64,000 nt of DNA, taken from positions 62,001 to 126,000 of the forward strand of contig CAKSLF010000002.1 of the NCBI GenBank assembly GCA_934466455.1, in the 5' to 3' direction. The stretch's first letter is position 1. Every line of letters starts with the position of its first letter. This document shows positions 33,689 to 40,788 of the stretch, piece by piece. The stretch is from an uncultured Oscillospiraceae bacterium (GTDB lineage: Bacteria > Bacillota > Clostridia > Oscillospirales > Ruminococcaceae). The notes under the pieces are model-generated. The model worked only from the letters and a program-made list of their open reading frames with translations. It did not search any database and was not told the origin of the DNA. A program made the translations under genes and the position numbers.

Positions 33689-36377
33689 TAACATCCTCCC
33701 TTTCGTATGTAAGACCCGTGTCTTTATTGTATTTCAAAATCGTATTCCCGATTTTTGCGCATAATGATTCGTCAAAAAGCAATACAAGCTCTCCTTTCAG
33801 ATATGGGCTGTTTTGCCATTCCGAAAGCCATTTTCTGTTTATATTCTCAAGCTCCGATATCGTAGAGTCAATATTCCAACGCCTGCTTAAATACGACGGC
33901 AAACGCAGCCTTTGGCGCATAATTTTCATTGCCTCCTCTTTTGACGGAATTGCGTTTGCCGGAACGGATCTTCCCTCATCCTGCCACGGTAAAAAGTGAA
34001 CCGTTCCGTCGCCGTGCAACACCATTGCAAGAACATCTACCGAACCGTCGCCGTCGCGCACAGAAGCCTCCGCATAGCTGTCATCAATTTTTTTACCATT
34101 GTCAAGCCAACCCTCAAGAGTATTTTCCTCCGGATCGGGCGGTCCGCCAAGTAAAAACGCTTCGGCATTCGTCTTTTTTTTACCTGTTCTAAGGTCAAAC
34201 TCGCTCTTTTCGGCGCATTCTTCTCCGCTGTCTTCATAAGCGTCCTGAACAAGCTTTGGTATATCCTTTGGAATTACAATCTCATCGGGAAGCAGCTTTT
34301 TCGTTTGCATAAGCATCCATTTTGTATAGATGGCTTCGCTTCCGCCGTCAAATTCGCCATTTTCCCCGGTCAACACGCAGCAGGTTGCTTTTTCAAGTCC
34401 CTTCGGTCGCTCCCGCTTGTGGCGGTGAAGCCTTCCGATTCTTTGCAGCAGTAAATCCATAGGGCAAATTTCCGTTATCATAAAGTCAAAATCCATATCA
34501 AGAGATTGCTCCATAACCTGCGTTCCGACGACAACAAGCTTTTCCCGGCTTTTCCTATCAGAATTTTTGCCGACAAGGTTCATTATTTCCCGTTCCCGCT
34601 CTATTCTGTCCGTCATAACGAACTGCGCATGAAAAACTATAACCCTTGCTTCCGGTATTTTGGTTTTCAGTTGGTTTGCAATGTCTTGCGCTTTCTTAAC
34701 GGTATTAACAATTATCCCGGTACACCCTCCGCAATCAACGGCAATTTTTACTTTATCAACTATATCGTCGTATTTTATGTTCTCCGTTTTTACCGTTAAG
34801 CCGCTTTCACTTAATTCGACGGTATCCTGCTTAACCTCCGCTCCGTCCGTCCATGTTATAAGCGGGTACTTTCTTGTGCTGCGCCATTCGGCATTTTCAT
34901 CAACCTTTTTTGCTCCGGTATATGCGTCTATAAGCTTTGAACGCCTTTTTGACGGAAGCGTTGCCGAAAGAATTATTACAGGAATATGATATGCGCCCAT
35001 CCACTGTATAACTCTGTCGAGATATGTGCTCATATATGCGTCATAAGCATGGCATTCGTCAATAATCACAACCTTTGATGCAAGCCCGAGATGACGCAGC
35101 ATTACATGCTTGCGCTTTAGCCCGGCAAGCAGAAACTGGTCAACTGTTCCCGTTACGAAGCTTGCAAGCAAGGCTTGCTTTTTGCCCTTAAACCAACTGT
35201 TTACTATAAGTTTTCCTTCCCCGTCTTCCGCATCCGCATTTGAATACCCTTCAAACAGCTCCCGGTAATCCTTATTCAACTCCGCCAAGCCGTGAGCAAG
35301 CCTTATGGAAATTTCGGCATTGCTTTCTTTCGCCTGTTTCTCGCCCCAGCTTTCAATTCTTTTGAATATTCCGTTTGTCGTAGCCTGCGTCGGCAAGCCG
35401 AAGAACAATCCTCCGCAGCCGGAGTTGCACCCCATGACCTCTGCAGCCGCAAGTGCCGCCTCGGTTTTTCCTACGCCCATCTGTGCCTCGATTATCATAA
35501 TGCCTGGCTTTCGGCACCCGTTTACGATATCCAGAGCTTTTCTTTGAACCCGGTTCGGCGCAAATCCGAAACGCTCGCCGAAAACTTCTTCATCCATAGA
35601 GCAATATTGCGGGTGCCAATTCTCCATATATTTAAGCTTTTTCCATGCATTTTCCGTGCGATGCTCATATAGTTCTTCCGAGCCGGTGCTGTCTATATCA
35701 ATAAGCGGATAGTAATTCGGGTTACTGGCAATCCAGTCCGCCATTATTAACAGCCCGCAAAGCAGCACCTGCGCCGCACGCAGCTCAATTTTGGGAATTT
35801 CCTCATAGCTATCGTATCCCGCAAGGTCTCCGGCTTGCTCAAGATAATCTTCCCAACAGCTCCGCCACATTTCCTTATCGTTCGGGCAAAAATAGTTCTT
35901 TCCGTAAATGTTTATTTGTTTTGATAAATCATATTCTCTTGAAACCGGTATTTCCGGCGGCATTCCGTGGTGAGAGCCTACAATCGAAGCCGTTCCTCTG
36001 CAAACACCGTAGCTCAGCAATATTGCCTCTCCCGCAGCGGCATGGGGGGAATGCCGTGCGTCCCTAAAGTCCGATGCCGGCAGAATTTTTACCGATTCGA
36101 TAAGCTTTTCTCTTATTTCGGAGAGCATTTCGGTAATTCTGCTTTGAAAAAGTGCGGTGCATTTTCCTATATCATGTATTGCCGCAAGCCAGACGGAAAC
36201 TTTTTCAAATTCCTCCCGGGTCAACCCGGCTGCGTTTATTACCGAATCCGGGACCCATTCCTCCGCAAGCTTTTTTATTATTTCCGCAGTATCGCGCAAA
36301 TGCATCCAGAGCGGAAGCCAAAGGGAAGAGTTTTCCGGGCATGTTTTTGCTGAAATAAGTTTTGATAATTTTTGCAT
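33681..36377 (-). CDS. cas3: Cas3 helicase-nuclease (type I-E)
   Basis: This 898-residue effector degrades DNA bound by Cascade. The N-terminal HD nuclease has LWMHLRDTA (H26), AAIHDIGKCT (HD at 68-69) and HAAAGEAILLSYG with SHHGMPPE. The superfamily 2 helicase follows with Walker A AQMGVGKTEAAL, motif II IIDECHAYD, motif III LSATLP and motif VI QRIGRLHRH. The start at 36377 has GGTGG 5 bases upstream; earlier ATGs have none. It is the first gene of the minus-strand cas operon. Confidence 0.96.
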   Translation of the reverse strand: MQKLSKLISAKTCPENSSLWLPLWMHLRDTAEIIKKLAEEWVPDSVINAAGLTREEFEKVSVWLAAIHDIGKCTALFQSRITEMLSEIREKLIESVKILPASDFRDARHSPHAAAGEAILLSYGVCRGTASIVGSHHGMPPEIPVSREYDLSKQINIYGKNYFCPNDKEMWRSCWEDYLEQAGDLAGYDSYEEIPKIELRAAQVLLCGLLIMADWIASNPNYYPLIDIDSTGSEELYEHRTENAWKKLKYMENWHPQYCSMDEEVFGERFGFAPNRVQRKALDIVNGCRKPGIMIIEAQMGVGKTEAALAAAEVMGCNSGCGGLFFGLPTQATTNGIFKRIESWGEKQAKESNAEISIRLAHGLAELNKDYRELFEGYSNADAEDGEGKLIVNSWFKGKKQALLASFVTGTVDQFLLAGLKRKHVMLRHLGLASKVVIIDECHAYDAYMSTYLDRVIQWMGAYHIPVIILSATLPSKRRSKLIDAYTGAKKVDENAEWRSTRKYPLITWTDGAEVKQDTVELSESGLTVKTENIKYDDIVDKVKIAVDCGGCTGIIVNTVKKAQDIANQLKTKIPEARVIVFHAQFVMTDRIEREREIMNLVGKNSDRKSREKLVVVGTQVMEQSLDMDFDFMITEICPMDLLLQRIGRLHRHKRERPKGLEKATCCVLTGENGEFDGGSEAIYTKWMLMQTKKLLPDEIVIPKDIPKLVQDAYEDSGEECAEKSEFDLRTGKKKTNAEAFLLGGPPDPEENTLEGWLDNGKKIDDSYAEASVRDGDGSVDVLAMVLHGDGTVHFLPWQDEGRSVPANAIPSKEEAMKIMRQRLRLPSYLSRRWNIDSTISELENINRKWLSEWQNSPYLKGELVLLFDESLCAKIGNTILKYNKDTGLTYEREDVND

Positions 36378-36399
36378 TTTTGCCACCAGCATAAGAATT

Positions 36400-36426
36400 A
36401 TTATAATGTTTGTATATTTTTGTCGT
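36400..36426 (-). promoter_or_regulatory. Candidate promoter of the cas operon
   Basis: A perfect minus-strand -10 TATAAT (36400-36405) lies about 23 bases before the cas3 ATG, with a poor -35 (ACGACA, 15-base spacer). The transcript would have a very short leader. Confidence 0.4.
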
Positions 36427-36532
36427 TTTTTGTTTAATGTAAGTATATACCTAAAGAATAAAATATACAACCCATATTTTCATCTATTTTCCAAGGTGTG
36501 CATATTTATGCTTACCTTACATTGATTTTTTG

Positions 36533-36562
36533 CAAAAAAAAGGACGCATCCAATAATGCGTC
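36533..36562 (-). terminator. Terminator of mntP
   Basis: A GACGCAT/ATGCGTC stem with a 6-base loop is followed on the minus strand by CTTTTTTTT. Confidence 0.9.
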
Positions 36563-36581
36563 TGTTTTGCTGTATTTTTCT

Positions 36582-37142
36582 TTAGGAAAAGAAAAGGTGC
36601 TCAACCAATATTTTAATTCCGAGGCAAATGAGCACGGCTCCCCCGAAAAACTCCGCTTTGGATTTATATTTTATTCCGAAGACGCTTCCGACTTTAATTC
36701 CTGCGGCGGAAATAATAAAGGTCGTACAACCGATTATGGCTATTGCAAGCCAAATGTTTACCTGCAAAAAAGCAAATGTAATTCCAACGGCAAGGGCGTC
36801 TATGCTTGTTGCAACGGCAACCATAAGCATGCTCAAAAAAGCAAATGAGGAATTTTGTCCGTTTTCTTCTTTGTCAAACGACTCTTTAATCATATTTGCA
36901 CCGATTATTGACAAAAGTATAAACGCTATCCAATGATCGATGCTTTTTACATATTGCTCAAATGTAGAGCCGAGAAGATAGCCGATAAGCGGCATCAGAG
37001 CCTGAAATCCGCCGAACCAAACACCCGCAAGTGCCATATGCTTAAAGCCGACCTTTCCCGCAGAAAGCCCCTTGCATACGGAAACCGCAAAGGCATCCAT
37101 GGAAAGACCGATACCTATAAAAAAAATCTCAAATACTGTCAT
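36582..37142 (-). CDS. mntP: Manganese efflux pump MntP
   Basis: This 186-residue membrane protein has six helices in two repeats, each with the conserved aspartate motif: GLSMDAFAVSVCKG near residue 15 and TSIDALAVGITFAF near residue 115. Length and motifs match MntP (YebN), which exports manganese. Upstream lies a yybP-ykoY riboswitch with an intrinsic terminator that directly precedes the ribosome binding site, the usual control for mntP. The gene stands alone between cas3 and the metallophosphoesterase-like gene. Confidence 0.96.
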   Translation of the reverse strand: MTVFEIFFIGIGLSMDAFAVSVCKGLSAGKVGFKHMALAGVWFGGFQALMPLIGYLLGSTFEQYVKSIDHWIAFILLSIIGANMIKESFDKEENGQNSSFAFLSMLMVAVATSIDALAVGITFAFLQVNIWLAIAIIGCTTFIISAAGIKVGSVFGIKYKSKAEFFGGAVLICLGIKILVEHLFFS

Positions 37143-37158
37143 TCTGTTCCCTCCGTGT

Positions 37159-37290
37159 TAAAAAAATAAAAAGACTTATCCGCAAAATGCGGATAAGTCT
37201 CATCAATTAAAGCAAAACCAGAACCGATTTCAGTTCAGTATGTTGGCAAAGCTGCGCCTTTTGACGCCGACTACTCCCTTATTCCTGTGT
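37159..37290 (-). promoter_or_regulatory. yybP-ykoY manganese riboswitch with terminator
   Basis: On the minus strand the aptamer shows the conserved GGGAGTAGTCGG 5' block (near 37283-37270) and the closing TTGATGAGACTT block (near 37207-37196). The terminator stem GACTTATCCGC/GCGGATAAGTC (37173-37183 with 37189-37199) is followed by TTTTTATTTTTTT, and it overlaps the closing block, as expected for a switch that turns mntP on when manganese binds. Confidence 0.88.
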
Positions 37291-37319
37291 ATTTTACCAG
37301 ACTTTTTTCAAAAAGTCAA
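37291..37319 (-). promoter_or_regulatory. SigA promoter of mntP
   Basis: Minus-strand -35 TTGACT (37314-37319) and -10 TAAAAT (37291-37296) are 17 bases apart; the start site would fall just before the riboswitch. Confidence 0.8.
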
Positions 37320-37323
37320 CCTC

Positions 37324-38004
37324 TTATAACTTTTTTCCGCTTTCAATTTCATATATATTCCGGTATACGGCATGATATATCGGCGGAATGCGTTTATCCA
37401 TATGGAAACAGCCGAAAAACCATGTTTTGAATTTGCAGCCTGTCGCAACCTCGTTAAGATAGGTATGCAGATTATTAAAGCAGTTGCTTTCCATTTTTAG
37501 CATACTGCGAAGCTTAAATCCTACATCATATGTGATTATGTAATCAACGCTGTTGCCCGCTCTTTCAAGATTTTCTCTTGCGTGAGCACATTCTTCCTCT
37601 GTGGGAAGCCGCTGAAAACCGCTGCACTCACGAATATCCGCAAGCTCAAGCTCCTCGTCATCTCCCCCGCCGAAAGCAAAAATTCTTTTTTCCTCAATTT
37701 CATATATTTCTCCGCGCATAAGCTGAAAAATATTTTCTGAAATTTGCCTTGCCTTTCCTCCCATAAAATCAACTTTCGGATACTTGTTCAGCATCTCAAA
37801 ATTTTCGTGTGCGCCCTCTACAAAAAGAATCCTGTACTTTCTTTTTGAAAGCCATTTTATGTTATTCATTTCTTCCTTTGAGCCGTCCCACACAAATCCG
37901 AAATCTCCGCAGACAATAATGCTGTCGCCCTTTTTCAGCTTATGCAGACCGGAGGATTTGAATCTTGCTATATCTCCATGGGTATCGCCCGTTACATATA
38001 TCAT
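37324..38004 (-). CDS. Calcineurin-like metallophosphoesterase with substituted metal-site motifs
   Basis: This 226-residue protein opens with the intact first metallophosphoesterase motifs MIYVTGDTHGD and VCGDFGFVWDG. The next motif, normally GNHE, reads GAHE (residues 64-67), the usual ITH motif reads ITYDVG, and the final GHxH reads GCFH (198-201), so three of the usual metal-binding or catalytic positions are altered. The start at 38004 has GGAGG 6 bases upstream. It may be inactive or have changed function. It is divergent from the DD-carboxypeptidase-like gene, which is likewise missing its catalytic residues. Confidence 0.8.
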   Translation of the reverse strand: MIYVTGDTHGDIARFKSSGLHKLKKGDSIIVCGDFGFVWDGSKEEMNNIKWLSKRKYRILFVEGAHENFEMLNKYPKVDFMGGKARQISENIFQLMRGEIYEIEEKRIFAFGGGDDEELELADIRECSGFQRLPTEEECAHARENLERAGNSVDYIITYDVGFKLRSMLKMESNCFNNLHTYLNEVATGCKFKTWFFGCFHMDKRIPPIYHAVYRNIYEIESGKKL

Positions 38005-38203
38005 ATAAACCTCCGAAAGGCACGAACCGTGTCTTAAAAAAATATTTAACAAATAATTAAATTTAATTAAATCGAAAAATAAGCTATTCCATTACAAGAA
38101 TTTTTTTGCTATAATGACAGTATAACAATATGATGCTTTTTTAGCAAGATTTTTTTGCCATTCTTTGCTGACGCAAGCAAGTTTTTTATTTTCGGAGGAA
38201 CTT

Positions 38204-39532
38204 ATGAAAAAGGTTGTTGCACTTATTCTTGCTTTTATTTTTGTAGCTTCTCTTGGCGTTTCCGCCTTTGCCGAGATGAAATATACGCCCTCCTGCGATG
38301 TTTATTCGGAAGCGGTTTATCTTGCGGACGAAAACGGCAATGTGCTTTATGAAAAAAATTCAAAACAGCGTATGTACCCTCTTGAGCTTACCCAAATTAT
38401 GACTGCAATCGTCACCATTGAAAATATAGACGCCGCCGGCGGCTGGGACGCACAGGGAACCTACGATATGCCCATCCAAAACTATCTCTATGATAACAGA
38501 AAAGGCGGCGTTATTTTAAGCGGTATGCGCTCCGGAAACATCTTTACTGCGGACGAGCTTTTCTATGACCTTGTTATCCGTTCCGGCTACGACGCTGCTC
38601 TTGTCCTTGCAAGACTTGTTGCGGGAAGCCAGGATGCTTTTGTCGAGCTTATGAACCAAAAGGCAATGGAAATCGGCGCAAAAGATACAAGCTTTACCAA
38701 CTGCCACGGATTGCACGACACCGCAAACTACACAACCGCATATGATATGTACCTCATTACAAAATACGCAATGAGCCTTGACAAATACCGTGAAGTCGTT
38801 CAGAAAACCTCGTACACCTGCGAACAGACCGACACCCACGATAAACTTATCTGGAGTACCGAAAACGGTCTTATGATGAACGGAAATGTTCATTACTACT
38901 CTCCCGTTATCGGCGGAAAAATCGGTTATAATTCCGAAATCGGGCGCAATGTCGCCTCATATGCGGAATACGAAGGCTTCGCATACTATCAAATCGACCT
39001 TGGGGCACCCTATGAGCTTGACAACGGCTACAGCCAGTCCCTTGTTGACGCAAAAAACCTTTATATGTGGGCTTTTACCGAATTTGAAATAAAAACCATT
39101 GTAGAGGGCGGCTCCCAGATTGCCGAGGTTCCGCTTGAGCTTGCATGGCAAAAGAGCCATCTTAACCTTATGATAGGCGAAACCTTCCGCACGCTTCTTC
39201 CCGCCGATATAGCCGTTTCTTCGATAAGCTATGAATTTGACCTTCCGGAATCCGTCGAGGCACCCATAACAAAAGGTGAAGAAATCGGAAAGCTTAATCT
39301 TGTTCTTGCCGGTGAAACCATAGGCAGCGTTCCTCTTGTTTCTGCGGAGGATGTGGAACAAAGCGACCTTCTTTCCGGGCTTAAAAGCTTCTCGAAAATG
39401 ACCCATTCCTTTTGGTTCAAATTTGTTATAATTACAATTTTCATTCTTCTTGCGCTTTATATTGCTCTTATGATAATCAGAAATTATAACCACAGAAAAT
39501 ATGGCAACTATAAACGCAAAAAACGCCTTTAA
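38204..39532 (+). CDS. D-alanyl-D-alanine carboxypeptidase (S11) family protein lacking the catalytic motifs
   Basis: This 442-residue protein has a signal peptide (MKKVVALILAFIFVASLGVSAFA), an S11/PBP5-like domain, a C-terminal beta domain, and a C-terminal membrane helix (FVIITIFILLALYIALMII) with a basic tail. The fold is clear (GNVLYEKNSKQRMYP, FTNCHGLHD, YTTAYDMYLITKYAM), but the SxxK motif reads ELTQ (61-64), SxN reads SGY (127-129) and KTG reads KIG (239-241). It is therefore unlikely to cut peptidoglycan and may be a scaffold or sensor. The start at 38204 follows CGGAGG; a TATAAT box lies at 38110-38115. Length and frame are normal, so it is not a decayed gene. Confidence 0.88.
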   Translation: MKKVVALILAFIFVASLGVSAFAEMKYTPSCDVYSEAVYLADENGNVLYEKNSKQRMYPLELTQIMTAIVTIENIDAAGGWDAQGTYDMPIQNYLYDNRKGGVILSGMRSGNIFTADELFYDLVIRSGYDAALVLARLVAGSQDAFVELMNQKAMEIGAKDTSFTNCHGLHDTANYTTAYDMYLITKYAMSLDKYREVVQKTSYTCEQTDTHDKLIWSTENGLMMNGNVHYYSPVIGGKIGYNSEIGRNVASYAEYEGFAYYQIDLGAPYELDNGYSQSLVDAKNLYMWAFTEFEIKTIVEGGSQIAEVPLELAWQKSHLNLMIGETFRTLLPADIAVSSISYEFDLPESVEAPITKGEEIGKLNLVLAGETIGSVPLVSAEDVEQSDLLSGLKSFSKMTHSFWFKFVIITIFILLALYIALMIIRNYNHRKYGNYKRKKRL

Positions 39533-39547
39533 TACCGCAAAAAACTC

Positions 39548-39576
39548 TTGACAAACAAATATCCGAGGTATATAAT
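39548..39576 (+). promoter_or_regulatory. Consensus SigA promoter of rplJL
   Basis: Perfect -35 TTGACA (39548-39553) and perfect -10 TATAAT (39571-39576) with a 17-base spacer. Confidence 0.9.
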
Positions 39577-39582
39577 ATTAAC

Positions 39583-39725
39583 GCTGTCCAAAGACAGCAG
39601 GTGCTTTTATGCTTAAATGACGCTTTGTCGGCCTGCCGAGGATGAGGTGTATAATTTGATTATTACGCTCCTTCCACGGCTTTTTGGAGGGAGCTTTTCT
39701 TTTACCGAAAAGCTCTCATCACAAC
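39583..39725 (+). promoter_or_regulatory. Ribosomal protein L10 leader
   Basis: The leader between promoter and rplJ contains the typical CTGTCCAAAGACAG hairpin, AGCAGGTGC and GGCCTGCCGAGG blocks of the L10 leader family, which binds the L10-L12 complex for autoregulation. A final G/C-rich hairpin (GCTCCTTCC with GGAGGGAGC) before TTTTCTTTT could act as an attenuator. Confidence 0.8.
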
Positions 39726-39742
39726 GCAGGAGGTGAATTTTA

Positions 39743-40270
39743 ATGCCCAGTGAAAAAATCTTGCAAGCAAAGAAAGAAGCAGTTGAGCAGCTTGTTGAAA
39801 AACTTAAAGCAGCTCAGTCCGGCGTTCTTGTAGACTACATCGGAATCAATGTTGCCGACGATACAAAACTTCGTCGCGAGCTTCGTGAAGCCGGTGTTGA
39901 ATACACCGTCGTAAAAAACTCCATTCTCCGCTTTGCAGCTAAGGAAGCAGGTCTTGACGGTCTTACCTCTTACCTGTCCGGAAGCACCGCAATCGCTCTT
40001 TCCAACGACGATCCTGTTGCTCCCGCAAAAATTCTTGGCAAATTTGCAGACGACTCCAAAGGTAAGTTCACTCTGAAAGCCGGATTCCTTGATGGTGAAG
40101 TTCTTGACCAGGCACAGGTCATCGAGCTGTCCAAGACTCCGAGCAAGGAAGAGATTCTTACCATGATCGTTATGGCTCTTGTCAGCCCGATCAAAGGTAT
40201 CGCCGTTGCGCTTGACAAAATCGCAAATCCCGAAGGCGGAAACACTGACGGCGAAGGCGAAGCTGCCTAA
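39743..40270 (+). CDS. rplJ: 50S ribosomal protein L10
   Basis: This 175-residue protein forms the base of the L7/L12 stalk. It matches L10 over its length (KILQAKKEAVEQLVEKLKAAQSGVLVDYIGI, LRRELREAGVEYTVVKNSILRFA). It has a GGAGGTG site 8 bases upstream and lies with rplL in a two-gene operon with its own promoter and leader. The usual upstream neighbours rplK-rplA are at 17-18 kb on the other strand. Confidence 0.98.
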   Translation: MPSEKILQAKKEAVEQLVEKLKAAQSGVLVDYIGINVADDTKLRRELREAGVEYTVVKNSILRFAAKEAGLDGLTSYLSGSTAIALSNDDPVAPAKILGKFADDSKGKFTLKAGFLDGEVLDQAQVIELSKTPSKEEILTMIVMALVSPIKGIAVALDKIANPEGGNTDGEGEAA

Positions 40271-40320
40271 TTGCCGCACCACAATCATTAATTTCAAATT
40301 GTTACAGGAGGTAAACCACC

Positions 40321-40695
40321 ATGGCTTCTGAAAAGATCCAAAACATTCTGGAGGAGATCAAAGCTCTCTCCCTTATCGAAGCAAACGAACTTAAAAATGC
40401 AATCTGCGAAGAATTCGGCGTTTCTGCCGACGCTCCCGTTATGGTAGCCGGTGCAGCCGCTGCTGCTCCTGCCGCTGCAACCAAGGATTCTTGGGATGTT
40501 GTTCTCACCGGTGCAGGCGAGACCAAGATGACCGTTATCAAAGTTGTTAAAGAGATCACCGGACTTGGCCTTAAAGAGTCCAAAGAGATCGTTGACAATG
40601 TTCCGAAGGCTGTTAAAGAGGGCGTTTCCGAGTCCGAAGCCGAAGAAATCAAAAAGAAACTCGAAGAAGCCGGCGCATCCGTCGAGGTCAAATAA
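40321..40695 (+). CDS. rplL: 50S ribosomal protein L7/L12
   Basis: This 124-residue stalk protein has the N-terminal dimerisation helix (IQNILEEIKALSLIEANELKNAI), an alanine-rich hinge and the C-terminal factor-binding domain (KMTVIKVVKEITGLGLKESKEIVDNVPKAVKEG). It recruits translational GTPases. It follows rplJ by 50 bases with an AGGAGG site and ends at a strong terminator. Confidence 0.98.
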   Translation: MASEKIQNILEEIKALSLIEANELKNAICEEFGVSADAPVMVAGAAAAAPAAATKDSWDVVLTGAGETKMTVIKVVKEITGLGLKESKEIVDNVPKAVKEGVSESEAEEIKKKLEEAGASVEVK

Positions 40696-40715
40696 TTTTC
40701 TTTTTGAAAAACATA

Positions 40716-40745
40716 AAGCCTGTCCTTTTTGGACAGGCTTTTTTT
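40716..40745 (+). terminator. Terminator of rplJL
   Basis: A 10-bp stem, AAGCCTGTCC with GGACAGGCTT, encloses TTTTT and is followed by TTTTT. Confidence 0.92.
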
Positions 40746-40755
40746 GTTGCAAAAA

Positions 40756-40788
40756 AATAACGCCCGCATTATACTTGCGGGCGTTATT
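40756..40788 (-). terminator. Terminator of the GTPase-NYN gene
   Basis: A 13-bp stem, AATAACGCCCGCA with TGCGGGCGTTATT, overlaps the stop codon of the minus-strand gene and is followed by a U-tract on that strand. Confidence 0.85.
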
